DNA from: a virus
DNA length: 49,544 nucleotides
Virus record (IMG/VR): IMGVR_UViG_3300009093_000016
Coordinates: 1 to 49,544 of that record
Reading direction: 5' to 3' (one strand)
Shown here: positions 1 through 9,009 of the stretch, one piece after another
Layout: every line of letters begins with the position of its first letter
Position numbering within the stretch: the stretch's first letter is position 1
Program-made: the position numbers and the translations under genes
Notes under the pieces: generated by a model
The model's database searches: none
Told to the model about the DNA's origin: nothing
What the model saw: only the letters and a program-made list of their open reading frames with translations

Positions 1-41
1 AACTACAGCCTGGTGGATGTTGGCTCGCAAGTCGGGCCACA
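1..41. repeat. Terminal direct repeat, left copy
   Basis: The first 41 bases are identical to the last 41 bases (49504-49544). The open reading frame of the major capsid protein continues across the join without interruption. This shows that the window is a circular or circularly permuted molecule of about 49,503 bp. A 41-base overlap is more like an assembly overlap than a biological terminal repeat, because it lies inside a coding sequence. Confidence 0.95.
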
Positions 42-184
42 CCCTCAAGGCCTTTTGGAGAACTCAACCAGAGTTTGACAGTCAGGATGACTTCGCCACG
101 AAGAGCGCTGCATTCTCAGTTTGGTTCCGAGAGGTCTTCGGTGTTACCTACTGGCACGGGGTTGCCGGTAGCCCAGGACAATAG
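1..184 (+). CDS. Major capsid protein, C-terminal part (continues from the right end)
   Basis: This is the last part of the capsid gene that starts at 48797. The frame begins at base 2 and ends with TAG at 182-184. The C-terminal residues show the pattern of Mu gpT-like HK97-fold capsid proteins: a basic/aromatic stretch (KAFWR), an acidic DSQDDF segment, then an FGVTYWHGVAGSPG ending. Joined across the ends, the protein is about 309 aa. The next gene starts 9 bases downstream behind a strong AGGAGG ribosome site. Confidence 0.85.
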   Translation, partial: TTAWWMLARKSGHTLKAFWRTQPEFDSQDDFATKSAAFSVWFREVFGVTYWHGVAGSPGQ

Positions 185-193
185 GAGGGAACT

Positions 194-862
194 ATGGCGG
201 TAATTCAAAAAGTAGCAGATACCATCTTTGACGTTCCTTCTACAACCGGTTCACTGCAGGGCGGAAGGCTTATGTCTTCCGCTCCACACAACGACGGGAT
301 GATGATTCTTGGAACGGGTAACCTTGACGTTTCTAACTCAGGAGCTGGTGCGGTAGCCAAAACTCGTATTGCAGCAGGCGATTGGGCTATCACAGTTGCT
401 GCAGGAGCTGGGAACGTCTTTGCTCGTGCAACCTTGGATGAGATACTTCGTACAGGGGAAACTTACATCAACGATTTGTTTGGGCAGGATGGGAAGGTAG
501 CTGCACCTGATAAGGGTGTAGCAGTATTAGATATCTTTGCTATCTACTCGATCTCAGTCGCAGATGCAACTTCAGCCACACTCCGGTTGGGTAAAACGGT
601 GTATTCTAAAACTGCTGGTGGAGCAATCTTCGTCCAGACGGATCTACTAGCGGCAGCGAACGTGCAAAAAACCCAAACCCCAGCTGCTAACCAGTATGTA
701 TATTCGGTTTTACCTGTACAAACTCAGTCATCAGGCACCCCTTTAATCTTCCATAAAGACGATCTAGGGTTGATCGAGATTGAGCTGGCGTTGGTAATCC
801 CAGGTACAACAACTCTCCGTATCGCAGCAATCGGAGCTCATTGTGCTTTCAACCGTAATTAA
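194..862 (+). CDS. Putative virion structural protein downstream of the capsid
   Basis: This 222-aa protein follows the capsid gene directly and starts behind AGGAGGGAACT. The sequence is rich in Ala, Gly, Thr and short beta-type stretches, with few charged residues and no catalytic motif. Position and composition suggest a virion protein, perhaps a head decoration or tail component. I do not recognise a named family. It is co-transcribed with the head genes, with 9 bases between stop and next start. Confidence 0.6.
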   Translation: MAVIQKVADTIFDVPSTTGSLQGGRLMSSAPHNDGMMILGTGNLDVSNSGAGAVAKTRIAAGDWAITVAAGAGNVFARATLDEILRTGETYINDLFGQDGKVAAPDKGVAVLDIFAIYSISVADATSATLRLGKTVYSKTAGGAIFVQTDLLAAANVQKTQTPAANQYVYSVLPVQTQSSGTPLIFHKDDLGLIEIELALVIPGTTTLRIAAIGAHCAFNRN

Positions 863-871
863 GGGGGAGAG

Positions 872-1144
872 ATGGCAAATCAACTCGCGCAATCTCCGGC
901 AGTTATCGACACACCCGGAGCAACTATTATCTTCCCAAAAGGTTGTAAAGTAAAACACATGGAGTGGACCAACTACCTAGCTGGTGCTACTCTTATTGTA
1001 AACAACGGGTTGGGGAATCTCATCTGGTCCCCAACCGCCGCAAATGATCTGTCAGAAGTCCGAACAGCAGCAATTGGATGGATAGACACGGGTTTTCAAG
1101 TCCCAACACTCAGCTCTGGAAAGTTATTGGTGTTCTTCGAATGA
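872..1144 (+). CDS. Small putative structural protein
   Basis: A 90-aa protein starting behind GGGGGAGAG. It contains hydrophobic beta-like segments and a proline/glycine-rich N-terminus; no motif is recognised. Its stop overlaps the start of the tail fibre gene by 4 bases (ATGA), so the two are translationally coupled. That coupling suggests a role in the same part of the virion, for instance as a fibre partner, but the sequence alone does not show it. Confidence 0.6.
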   Translation: MANQLAQSPAVIDTPGATIIFPKGCKVKHMEWTNYLAGATLIVNNGLGNLIWSPTAANDLSEVRTAAIGWIDTGFQVPTLSSGKLLVFFE

Positions 1145-3450
1145 GAAAACTACTGGTTGTTCTTCTCTTGGTTGGTGCGGCCCTCGGCCAAACTAAAACT
1201 ACGGTAACTGGGGTGGTACAGGATGCGTCAGGAAATCTTGCCACCTCCGGTACTGTGGTGTTCACTTTGTCTCCTCAGAACAACGGGGTGATTTACTTTG
1301 TTACGGGTACAGGCATTATCGCCCCACAAATAGGCACATGTGGGATTGATGGGTCTGGGAATATCAAAAACCTCGCCTTGTCTGGGGCTTGCCAGGTCTG
1401 GGGGACGGATTTAATTCAACCCGCTAACCTCACCTATCAAGTGGCATTCTTCCCTAATGGGGTAGGGAGTCCTACAAATACTGTTCCTCAGCAGTGTATT
1501 ACAGGAACAACGTATGATCTATCCAACCCCAAATTCTGTCCGGTGATAAAACCCACCCCACAATGGGCGAGTGTGATAACGTCTCCTATACAGAATAACT
1601 TGATTCCTTCTGCGGACAATGTTTTCACTTTGGGATCTTCTGGGTTGAGGTACTCGAACGTTTTCGCTTCTAATGGAACGTTCACTAACGTTACAGCACT
1701 TAACATCCCCGTTGGAACTATCAATACAGGAACTGGTACTACAAACACCCTAACGAAGTTCACTAACGGTGCTACAGGAGTTATAGGAAATTCTGGCATT
1801 ACTGACAATGGAACTACGATTTCTACTTCGGAAAATATAACCGCCACTGTAGGTCAAAACTCCTTTGCTTTCTATAAAGCAAATGGGAAGACTGCTATTG
1901 ACGGTAATAAATATCCATTAACTTCGACAGGCATACAAACTGCAATTAATGATGCCGTTTCGAGTGGTACTTATGAGGTTGATCTTCCATGTGCTGATGT
2001 ATCAATCAACGCTACTGTCAACGTTACCAATTCTGACGTTTCTTTAGTGGGTTGTGCTGGTGGTGATCTCAACACATTATTAACAGGAGCGGTCACACGA
2101 TTCATAGCAGTTCCCCCCATGTCTAGCACACAAGACGTTCTCAACATGGATTGTAGTCCTTCCCGTTGTACTGGACTTAGGGTTTACAACCTAATGCTTG
2201 ATGGGAATGGTATCGCTCGTTACGCTCTTAGACAAAACTCGCAAGATACCACTTACCTAGAAAATGTTAAAGTACGTGGAGGATTGACAGCAAACCACTA
2301 CCATGTTAACTCTACAGGCACAAGTCTTCAAAACTACCAAAACAACTGCCAGCAAAACGGTGGAGCGGGTCTAGTTATTGACTGGGGAAGTTCGATCTTC
2401 AACGCCTATAGTGCATCGTGGGATACGGGTGGGTGTAATGCTAACACAGGACCTTTACTTTGGATTGGTGGTGGGTCGAATCGTAACATTAAGTTTGATG
2501 GGTCTCAGATGAACATTAACACCGCTACCCCAACAGGATTTATTCGTATAGCTGGGTATGATACAGTTAGTCCTTGGCCTAGTGCTGGAACCCCTGTAGT
2601 AGGTGCTCCTGATACCGTTTCTTGGAATGGGTTGGATTTACTCTATGGTGCTAACTCCCCAGCAGCAGCTTCACAGGGAGCGGATGTGCTTATTAATGGT
2701 ACAGCAACAAATCGACCGGCAAACATCTATTTTGACAAATTCAAGTTTGATGCTCGTTTATCTTCTACTCCAGGTCAAACTGCTGTAAAGTCTGACAATG
2801 CTCAGAATGTAAATCTGATGAATGGTATATCTCAAGGTCATACTAGTGCGCCAGCTTGTACTTTAAACGTTACATCAAACACGTTCAGTCCAGGCGCTCA
2901 TATGGTGAATGTAAACAGCACCAACGTAATTGGTGCTGATACCAACCGAACATGCGGACTAACATCTTCCATTTTTGATCTAGCATTTGTTTTTAACGGT
3001 ATGAAGATCAACGGGGGAACTGCTTTATCCGGACAAACTGGTTCGGGGGCTAATATCGTTACTGATACTAGTCCGATTATCACATCAGCTACGCTAACGA
3101 CTGCCACCAAGGTTGGATTCCAAAACCCCATGTTCTTCAATAACACTCCAACTATCTCGTCTGGATTTGGTACGTCTCCTTCTGTTACAGTCTCAAATGG
3201 CACTGCTGATTTCCGTATTAACGTTGGAACTGGTGGTACTGCCGTTGCTGGAGTAATCGGTTTACCCACAGCTGCTAACGGTTGGGATTGTGATTGTGAA
3301 GATAGAACGACATTCTCAACTACAGTGTTTAAATGCCGTCAGACGGGAGAATCAACAAGCACCGCCACGATAGGGAACTTTAACTCCTCGGCAGCTTCAG
3401 CTGCTTGGGTAGCGAGTGATTTGATTGCTGTTAAGTGTCACGCGAGGTAG
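1141..3450 (+). CDS. Tail fibre or tailspike with an N-terminal signal-peptide-like segment
   Basis: A 769-aa protein. I choose the ATG at 1141, which overlaps the previous stop (ATGA); a start at 1078 would lie inside the preceding gene. The N-terminus (MRKLLVVLLLVGAALGQ) looks like a Sec signal peptide with an ALG-Q cleavage site. Next come a carboxypeptidase-regulatory-like beta segment (VTGVVQDASGN), fibre-type Thr/Asn/Gly repeats (about 190-260), and a region about 265-600 that reads like a parallel beta-helix (IQTAIND, then many short strands with Asn/Gly turns). The C-terminal 110 residues form a separate Gly/Thr-rich domain with several Cys (WDCDCED, KCRQTG). Such beta-helix proteins bind or cleave host surface polysaccharide. 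The signal peptide is odd for a virion protein. Confidence 0.7.
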   Translation: MRKLLVVLLLVGAALGQTKTTVTGVVQDASGNLATSGTVVFTLSPQNNGVIYFVTGTGIIAPQIGTCGIDGSGNIKNLALSGACQVWGTDLIQPANLTYQVAFFPNGVGSPTNTVPQQCITGTTYDLSNPKFCPVIKPTPQWASVITSPIQNNLIPSADNVFTLGSSGLRYSNVFASNGTFTNVTALNIPVGTINTGTGTTNTLTKFTNGATGVIGNSGITDNGTTISTSENITATVGQNSFAFYKANGKTAIDGNKYPLTSTGIQTAINDAVSSGTYEVDLPCADVSINATVNVTNSDVSLVGCAGGDLNTLLTGAVTRFIAVPPMSSTQDVLNMDCSPSRCTGLRVYNLMLDGNGIARYALRQNSQDTTYLENVKVRGGLTANHYHVNSTGTSLQNYQNNCQQNGGAGLVIDWGSSIFNAYSASWDTGGCNANTGPLLWIGGGSNRNIKFDGSQMNINTATPTGFIRIAGYDTVSPWPSAGTPVVGAPDTVSWNGLDLLYGANSPAAASQGADVLINGTATNRPANIYFDKFKFDARLSSTPGQTAVKSDNAQNVNLMNGISQGHTSAPACTLNVTSNTFSPGAHMVNVNSTNVIGADTNRTCGLTSSIFDLAFVFNGMKINGGTALSGQTGSGANIVTDTSPIITSATLTTATKVGFQNPMFFNNTPTISSGFGTSPSVTVSNGTADFRINVGTGGTAVAGVIGLPTAANGWDCDCEDRTTFSTTVFKCRQTGESTSTATIGNFNSSAASAAWVASDLIAVKCHAR

Positions 3451-3451
3451 T

Positions 3452-3697
3452 ATGTCCACCGGCAAAGCACAATTCGTTGAGAAGGGGAGGTGTGAGAGAT
3501 GCTGGAGGGAGTTTCCTGTGACGTTGTTGCAGAAACAACAGGGGCATCTACGCTGTACCGTCTCCTGCATCGACGATCTCTCTACCACCCGTGAACGGCG
3601 CCAACGTATCATCTCCGACAAACTTTCGTCCGGGAGGGAAGGTTCCTCAGACAAACCTGAGATCTTTTCCGACCCAGGAGAAATGAGTTTCGAATGA
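3452..3697 (+). CDS. Small four-cysteine protein (zinc-ribbon-like)
   Basis: An 81-aa basic protein that starts one base after the fibre stop. It has CERC near residue 16 and a second cysteine pair (C-x3-C) about 20 residues later, which is a likely zinc site. The rest is charged and probably helical. The stop overlaps the next start by 4 bases (ATGA). The function is unknown. Its location between fibre and TIG protein suggests a late, virion-assembly related role. Confidence 0.6.
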   Translation: MSTGKAQFVEKGRCERCWREFPVTLLQKQQGHLRCTVSCIDDLSTTRERRQRIISDKLSSGREGSSDKPEIFSDPGEMSFE

Positions 3698-4509
3698 GTA
3701 TTTTTCATAGCGATGATGTAAGAAGATTCGACGAGATATTATCTGCACTACGTGATATCCGTAACATAAAAAAGGAGCTCCAACGTATGTCGACAATGCT
3801 TGACAAACTCACCCAGGATGTGGCAGAAGAGAATAATGCAGTAGCATCTCTCATTCAGTTGCTTAACAATATCTCAACTCAGCTTAAGGCAGCGGGAACG
3901 GATCCAGAAAAACTGCAAGCTTTGGATGATACGATCAATGCGGAGAAGGCTGCGATCATCCAGGCAGTTACGACAAACACTCCACAAACCCCAACGATCG
4001 GTTCTTTACTGCCCACCAACGGTCCGGTTGGGTCAACAGTGGTGATTAACGGATCTGGGTTCGGTTTAACCCAATCAGCCTCCAAGGTGACGTTCAACGG
4101 AGTTGATGCTGGTTTGGCTTCTGGTTGGTCCGACACCCAAATCACAACTACGGTCCCCTCCGGCGCTACGACGGGTGATGTGATGGTGGTAACTACTGTA
4201 GGAGGTTCTTCAGCTCGTGGGACGTCCTTCAGTGTGGATGGAGCGGGGCAAATCACTCAATCAAAAGTTGACACTTCTGGTTCGACTGCTTCTTCCGAAA
4301 CCCAGTCTGGTTCGGGAGTATCAACTCCTCAGCAGGGTACGCAGGAACCAAATCCTGCCAATCCTGCATCAACAGCTGTTCAGCAGAACCCCAATCCTAA
4401 CCAGACTCCTGGAGTGGGAAGTACTTCATCTCCGAATCCTTCCGGTACTCCCACTGGGAATGTAACCACAACCGGTAGTGTGCAAGATCCAAATCAGGTT
4501 TCTAAATAG
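3694..4509 (+). CDS. Coiled-coil / IPT-TIG domain protein with low-complexity tail
   Basis: A 271-aa protein with three parts. Residues about 8-92 are charged heptads (KKELQRMSTMLDKLTQ and on), a probable coiled coil. Residues about 100-180 form an IPT/TIG immunoglobulin-like domain (LLPTNGPVGSTVVINGSGFG and later ITTTVPSGATTGDVMV). Residues 181-271 are a Ser/Thr/Pro/Asn/Gln-rich tail without fold signals. IPT/TIG domains are common in secreted bacterial surface proteins and in some phage tail proteins. A role at the particle surface is inferred. A clear terminator follows the stop. Confidence 0.65.
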   Translation: MSIFHSDDVRRFDEILSALRDIRNIKKELQRMSTMLDKLTQDVAEENNAVASLIQLLNNISTQLKAAGTDPEKLQALDDTINAEKAAIIQAVTTNTPQTPTIGSLLPTNGPVGSTVVINGSGFGLTQSASKVTFNGVDAGLASGWSDTQITTTVPSGATTGDVMVVTTVGGSSARGTSFSVDGAGQITQSKVDTSGSTASSETQSGSGVSTPQQGTQEPNPANPASTAVQQNPNPNQTPGVGSTSSPNPSGTPTGNVTTTGSVQDPNQVSK

Positions 4510-4515
4510 TCTAGT

Positions 4516-4541
4516 GGGAGGGTGTAAAAGCCCTCCCGTTT
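4516..4541 (+). terminator. Rho-independent terminator after the TIG gene
   Basis: A 7-bp perfect GC stem (GGGAGGG at 4516-4522, CCCTCCC at 4531-4537) with an 8-base loop is followed by GTTTT. It begins 7 bases after the stop of the TIG gene. It probably reduces transcription into the downstream tail genes, acting as a partial terminator inside the late operon. Confidence 0.8.
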
Positions 4542-4553
4542 TAAGGAGGATGT

Positions 4554-4715
4554 ATGACAGCACACCAAGTCTTGGTCGGTATAGCATGTCTTTGTTGGCT
4601 AGCAGGGATGGGATTTGGATTTAGAGCGCCAAGTCCAAATTATCCTAATGGTTCAATCGCTGCAGTTTCGGCAGGTTTGTTGTTCTTTGGAATTTCACTT
4701 CTAATAAAGGGGTAA
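4554..4715 (+). CDS. Small membrane protein, two predicted helices
   Basis: A 53-aa protein with start ATG at 4554 behind TTAAGGAGG, a strong ribosome site. Two hydrophobic stretches (about residues 5-22 and 34-51) are joined by a short polar loop with prolines (RAPSPNYPNG). The size and topology fit a small holin or a virion-associated membrane protein, but no family is recognised. It lies between the terminator and the 238-aa gene, with one base to the next start. Confidence 0.6.
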   Translation: MTAHQVLVGIACLCWLAGMGFGFRAPSPNYPNGSIAAVSAGLLFFGISLLIKG

Positions 4716-4716
4716 T

Positions 4717-5433
4717 ATGGATCCGTTGATTGGTGCACAGTTGGATGGAGATGTAAAACTTCAAGAGTGGACGAATTTAAACCTGCTCCCATCATTTATA
4801 GATAAAGGTGGAGCAGATACAGGCGGGCCGAATCCTCTTCCTCACGGTTTAAGTATATGGACGCCAGGGTCAACTGCGAGCTTAACCTTCCAACCGAAGG
4901 TGAGGCCTAAGGGACAGCCTTGGGATAATGTTTATAGAGCGGCTACTCTTTCAACAGGACATCTCCCTTGTGTGTATTTTGGGTTTGGATTATCGTTCAT
5001 GTACCCTACCCAGAAAGATATCAACGTCAGCACAGCATCAGAGTTTGAGCTTGCGATGGCTGAAGCTGGGTTGGAGTATGATATGGGATGGCAGTTTAAA
5101 CCGTCTAAGGTTGATGGACCGCCTGCCATTCGGTGGTTCGACGAGTCAGCTCAGCATTGGGTAGTTCCTGCAGGCTTACCTCCGTTCGAACCGAAACCTG
5201 GAGTGTGGACTGATATGCAAGCTTATTTCTCAGTTGACAGGGTGAATCAGACCACCACTCATTTGGGGTTAGTAGTGGATGGACACTCTTATGTAGTCAA
5301 CGCCACTCACAAGGCGAAGTTCAAATATGCAACCAAACCGTGGTACCTCCACGCTGCCGCACAGTTGGACTCGGATGGAAAGGGTTCACCCTACGGTATT
5401 CAGATCAAGAATTGGAACGCGCGAGGTCTGTAA
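4717..5433 (+). CDS. Unknown late protein, beta-rich, lectin-like appearance
   Basis: A 238-aa protein rich in Trp, Pro and Gly with alternating beta-type segments (WQFKPSKVDGPPAIRW, VWTDMQAYFSVDR, THLGLVVDGHSYVV). This resembles concanavalin/LamG-like folds used for sugar binding, but I cannot assign a family. It is in the tail region behind an AAAGGGG ribosome site. It could be an accessory receptor-binding protein. Confidence 0.55.
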   Translation: MDPLIGAQLDGDVKLQEWTNLNLLPSFIDKGGADTGGPNPLPHGLSIWTPGSTASLTFQPKVRPKGQPWDNVYRAATLSTGHLPCVYFGFGLSFMYPTQKDINVSTASEFELAMAEAGLEYDMGWQFKPSKVDGPPAIRWFDESAQHWVVPAGLPPFEPKPGVWTDMQAYFSVDRVNQTTTHLGLVVDGHSYVVNATHKAKFKYATKPWYLHAAAQLDSDGKGSPYGIQIKNWNARGL

Positions 5434-5448
5434 CCTAATTGAGGTCCT

Positions 5449-5838
5449 ATGTCCCCCTGTTCGAGTAAAAATGGCTGGACAGTTGATACTTTACACGAAC
5501 ACTTTATCGCTCTTCTACAAGAACACGAGAAGGCTGTAAAGGCCGCATTAGCGTCATCAGAAACGGCTATAAACAAATCCGAACACAACGTAGAAAAATG
5601 GAGGGATAACGCAAATGAGTGGCGGCAGGCGATGGATGATAGAGAGGTTAAGTTCTTACCTCGTATGGAATATTCTTCCGCCCACCAAGCATTGATTGAC
5701 CGTATTGGCGCTTTAGAAACCCGAATTACCAAAAACGAGGCAACAGGTGCAGGATTAAAACAAGGCTGGAGTTTTCTTGTGGCGGGAGTAGGATTTCTTT
5801 TGGCATTGTTAGGGATTGTTTCTTATTTGAAACGTTAG
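5449..5838 (+). CDS. Coiled-coil protein with C-terminal membrane anchor
   Basis: A 129-aa protein. Residues about 12-98 are charged heptads, including an EHEKAVKAALASSETAINKSE stretch and a WRQAMDDREVKFLPR segment. Residues about 104-126 form one hydrophobic helix (SFLVAGVGFLLALLGIVSY) ending in KR. Proteins of this layout are frequent next to tail and lysis genes of uncultured phages; a spanin-like or holin-associated role is possible. The start at ATG 5449 follows GAGGTCCT. Confidence 0.6.
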   Translation: MSPCSSKNGWTVDTLHEHFIALLQEHEKAVKAALASSETAINKSEHNVEKWRDNANEWRQAMDDREVKFLPRMEYSSAHQALIDRIGALETRITKNEATGAGLKQGWSFLVAGVGFLLALLGIVSYLKR

Positions 5839-5846
5839 GAGTTCGG

Positions 5847-6557
5847 ATGGCAACCATTGCGCAAAGAACCGGAGATGTGGCGTTGGAGTTGGGGGGAAGG
5901 TCTGATATAACTTCAGGCTCCCCTTCTCGTGTTGATGTGTGGTACAAAAACTCCTACATCTCCATCGCGATGGGGTTTAACTTTGAACAGTTGGAGGATT
6001 CGGTAACTGAGATGATGTCTTCCACATTTCAGTTCGCTTTCCCTGCAACCGCTCGTGCGATCAACTCCTTGGTGTTTTACGATCAGAATGGCGGGGTGAC
6101 GAGACCTAAGTTTACGGATATCGAATCGTTACGTAAGTCGGGAGATTTCATGGGAGTAACATCTACTCCCCTCACACCAGGGGTACCTGGGATGTATACG
6201 TTGTATGAAGGGAATTTGTTGTTCTCTCCACCTTTTGACGCCGGTCCATATCAAATGGTTTTGGACCTTTGGGATAAACCAATAATCGCCAACCCTGTTT
6301 CCGCAACAGTTCTCAACGTTCCTGACGATTGGTTGGAGGCTGTCGACTACGGAGCAATTATGCGTGGTCATGTCTTCCTCGGTGAACCTGATAAAGCGAT
6401 GAATGTGCAACGGTTGCTTTATGGATACACCGACCCAGGGTCGGGTAAGTATATTCCCGGTATGCTTTCTAACCTCCAAACCCGCAAACAAGCTAACGCT
6501 CCCGCACGTGATTATGGTATGCAACCCCGTGGGAGCAGAATGAGTTATACGAGGTGA
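5847..6557 (+). CDS. Head-tail adaptor protein (SU10-adaptor-like)
   Basis: A 236-aa protein whose middle and C-terminal part looks like phage adaptor proteins of the SU10 type: LPDDW-like segment followed by helices (DDWLEAVDYGAIMRGHVFLGEPDKAMNVQRLL). These proteins form a ring under the portal and connect to the tail nozzle. The location immediately before the nozzle candidate agrees. Start ATG 5847 follows TTAGGAGTTCGG. Confidence 0.6.
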   Translation: MATIAQRTGDVALELGGRSDITSGSPSRVDVWYKNSYISIAMGFNFEQLEDSVTEMMSSTFQFAFPATARAINSLVFYDQNGGVTRPKFTDIESLRKSGDFMGVTSTPLTPGVPGMYTLYEGNLLFSPPFDAGPYQMVLDLWDKPIIANPVSATVLNVPDDWLEAVDYGAIMRGHVFLGEPDKAMNVQRLLYGYTDPGSGKYIPGMLSNLQTRKQANAPARDYGMQPRGSRMSYTR

Positions 6558-6559
6558 TT

Positions 6560-6778
6560 ATGGATCAGGATTTGAAACACAAGGTACAAAACGATGTGAA
6601 GATGAAGATCGATCAAATGGTAGCCTCTATCGGAGGTACCGAACAGCACTCTGGAATTACCTTCATCGACGATGACGCGGGACCGTTGTTCGGAGCTCTT
6701 AAAGAACATATGGTGGTAAGCGTTGCGTGTGTGATACGTTTGGAAGATTACCTTCAAGCTAACTCTCAAGGGGCATAA
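6560..6778 (+). CDS. Small hypothetical protein between adaptor and nozzle
   Basis: A 72-aa protein, start ATG at 6560 behind GAGG. It is acidic and probably helical, without cysteines at conserved spacing or a recognised motif. The stop (TAA at 6776-6778) abuts the next start at 6779. The function is unknown; the position implies a late role. Confidence 0.55.
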   Translation: MDQDLKHKVQNDVKMKIDQMVASIGGTEQHSGITFIDDDAGPLFGALKEHMVVSVACVIRLEDYLQANSQGA

Positions 6779-7846
6779 ATGACCTACGACCGCTCAAGGA
6801 TGATTGTTCCACCGTTTACTGGATGGGATAATTCTCTGCCTGCGGCGTTTTTACCTCATAACTCATTCCGACAGATAACAGGATGGTTGTTGAATAAGGG
6901 GAGGATTCAATCCTTTCCAAATCTTGTAGCGTTTAACAATCCCCCTAACGGTCAGGTAATTGCTGGAGGTGTGACCTTCCAGGATGTGATGGGGTTTAAT
7001 CATACTGGTATTCTCACTAAAGATAAAGCCTACTACCTCACAGGTTCGGGGTACCTAGACCAAGGGAATATAGGAACGTTTCTTATCCCTTCATCCAACC
7101 AAGCCTACTCAGTAGAAGTCTTCCTCAACCGTATGTTTTGGGTGAATGGAACACCTATATTACAATGGTTGGATGGTTCTCAAGGTATTCAAAATAACAG
7201 CGACGCTCCTGGAGGGTTATTTCTCTCTAAATTGGGTGGATCATTATTCATCTTGAACTTAGGACAGGGTTCGGTGAATGCAGGAAGATTTTCTGCAATC
7301 AACAACCATTTAGAATGGAATAACGCTGTCGACCCTACTGCAGGAAGTTTCATCATCCCTGAGGTTGAGGATGAAATAACTGGTGTGGCTGTCATTCGTG
7401 ACAATATGGCGATATACCGTTCTCATGGGATTTCGATTCTATCCAAGACAGGGTCTTTACCTCGGTTCGCTATCTCCAACTTCAACTCCGGTCCAGTTGG
7501 AGTAGGGGTGTTTTATGAGTACACTCTAGCAAATTATGGAGATGTCTCCATCTTTGCATCAGAGGATGATTTTTATCTGTTTTCTCTGTCCACTCCAGAA
7601 CACATCGGGGGACCTGCCAAAAAGTCAATCTTCGCAGACCTAGCGAATGCATCTAGCCGTCCTTGGTCTTGTCAGTTAGGTCAGCTGGCTGCTGGGATTG
7701 ATTACCGCTCATACTGGCTTTCCATCCCACTCTCCAACAACACAATCTCTTCTGTTTGGGTTTTCCACTTCGACGATAAATCCTGGGTGAATGAACAACT
7801 GCCCTACGGCGCCATCTCTTGGATGGGGAATGTGGCGGTGTCATAA
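6779..7846 (+). CDS. Putative tail nozzle / tail tubular protein
   Basis: A 355-aa, beta-rich protein with repeated short blades (for example ITGVAVIRDNMAIYRSHGISIL, SIFASEDDFYLFSL). Repeated blade-like units around 40 residues fit a beta-propeller, as in podoviral nozzle proteins of T7 gp12 or P22 gp10 type. Position after the adaptor supports this. No catalytic motif is visible. The stop TAA overlaps the next ATG by one base. Confidence 0.55.
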   Translation: MTYDRSRMIVPPFTGWDNSLPAAFLPHNSFRQITGWLLNKGRIQSFPNLVAFNNPPNGQVIAGGVTFQDVMGFNHTGILTKDKAYYLTGSGYLDQGNIGTFLIPSSNQAYSVEVFLNRMFWVNGTPILQWLDGSQGIQNNSDAPGGLFLSKLGGSLFILNLGQGSVNAGRFSAINNHLEWNNAVDPTAGSFIIPEVEDEITGVAVIRDNMAIYRSHGISILSKTGSLPRFAISNFNSGPVGVGVFYEYTLANYGDVSIFASEDDFYLFSLSTPEHIGGPAKKSIFADLANASSRPWSCQLGQLAAGIDYRSYWLSIPLSNNTISSVWVFHFDDKSWVNEQLPYGAISWMGNVAVS

Positions 7847-9009
7847 TGCCAATCACCCCACCTGGAGGAGGCGGCGGAGGGTTTAATCCTCCTCAGTTAG
7901 TTGTATCGCCAGCTGGAGCGTTGGGTTTTGGTTCGGTAGCTGCTGGGTCCACGGCAGATATAGTTATTAATGTTTCCAATGGCGGGGATTTATCATTCAC
8001 GCTTAACTCCATCACTATAGGTGGAGCGCCGTATTCTCTAATCGGTCTACCTACAATCCCCCGTACAATGAAGACTGGAGATAACTTCAACTTCACGTTG
8101 AGGTTCTCTCCTGTTGCTGCTGGGACGTTTAACGACACGTTGAATATCACTTGTTCAACAGGAACTGATGGAGCTCCTTACTCTGCCGCGATATCAGGAA
8201 CAGCGCCGGGAGCGGGAGGAGCGTTAAATGTCAGTCCTTCTCCGATTAACTTCCCTACAACTATCGTTACACATTCTGCAACTCCTATTGTGGTAGTGGT
8301 GAAGAATGTTGGTTCAGCAAACGTAACGATAAACACTATTGCATTGCTGGGAGGTGCTCCGTTTAGCTTAACGGGAGTACCTGCATTACCTTTAACTTTG
8401 GCTCCCGGTAATACTACTACATTTAACGTTACTGCTACTCCAACAGCTCCCAGCCCTTTGGGGGGATCGTATACTGATATTTTAAGGATAGGAACTGCGG
8501 CAATTGGGAATGTGGATACTGCTGTAGTGTTGATTGCAGTACTGTTAATTCCTGTGGGGATAATACAGGATAATTTACGTCGTTTGTTATTCTCCTCCAC
8601 CACAAATGCACCTATAGTAACTACCCAGTATCTGGATGCCACGAATCTCAACGGTCAACAAGCAGGAACATTGATATTCAACGGCACTATCTGGGACGTA
8701 CCTGGGTTTGAAAAGAAGTTGAGGAGGATACGGTTCTGGTATGAGAATTATGGGGTAGCTGTATTGACGGCTACCGTCTCCTCTTGGAGGCCGAGTGTTG
8801 GTGTGGATTCGTTTGATCAAAAGACTGCGAATGCTTCTATAGGTACTGCTTTAGCGGACCAAACCGAACGTACGGGGTTTTTCGAAATCCAGATCTCTGG
8901 TGAGTTGATTATTATGCAAATCACCCGGGTTGGAGGAGGAGGAGCGGTAAGTCTGATCGGCTTTCTCCCAGAATTTGAAGACGGAGGTGAAAAAGTTGCA
9001 GGTACCTAA
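7846..9009 (+). CDS. Virion protein with two choice-of-anchor-D-like domains
   Basis: A 387-aa protein. After a Pro/Gly-rich start come two related immunoglobulin-like repeats (about 18-110 and 122-220) with the pattern LGFGSVAAGSTADIVINVSN and later INFPTTIVTHSATPIVVVVKN. This is the signature of choice-of-anchor-D/ASPM-SPD-2-Hydin-like domains, which are abundant in Acidobacteriota surface proteins. The last 165 residues are a different, phage-like domain (RRLLFSSTTNAPIV). The start at ATG 7846 overlaps the previous TAA. The fusion suggests capture of a host-type adhesion module. Confidence 0.65.
   Translation: MPITPPGGGGGGFNPPQLVVSPAGALGFGSVAAGSTADIVINVSNGGDLSFTLNSITIGGAPYSLIGLPTIPRTMKTGDNFNFTLRFSPVAAGTFNDTLNITCSTGTDGAPYSAAISGTAPGAGGALNVSPSPINFPTTIVTHSATPIVVVVKNVGSANVTINTIALLGGAPFSLTGVPALPLTLAPGNTTTFNVTATPTAPSPLGGSYTDILRIGTAAIGNVDTAVVLIAVLLIPVGIIQDNLRRLLFSSTTNAPIVTTQYLDATNLNGQQAGTLIFNGTIWDVPGFEKKLRRIRFWYENYGVAVLTATVSSWRPSVGVDSFDQKTANASIGTALADQTERTGFFEIQISGELIIMQITRVGGGGAVSLIGFLPEFEDGGEKVAGT

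Noticed and set aside
4448-4457. CTCCCACTGG in the rightward region
   Set aside because: It is within the TIG gene, and no -10 follows at the required distance.
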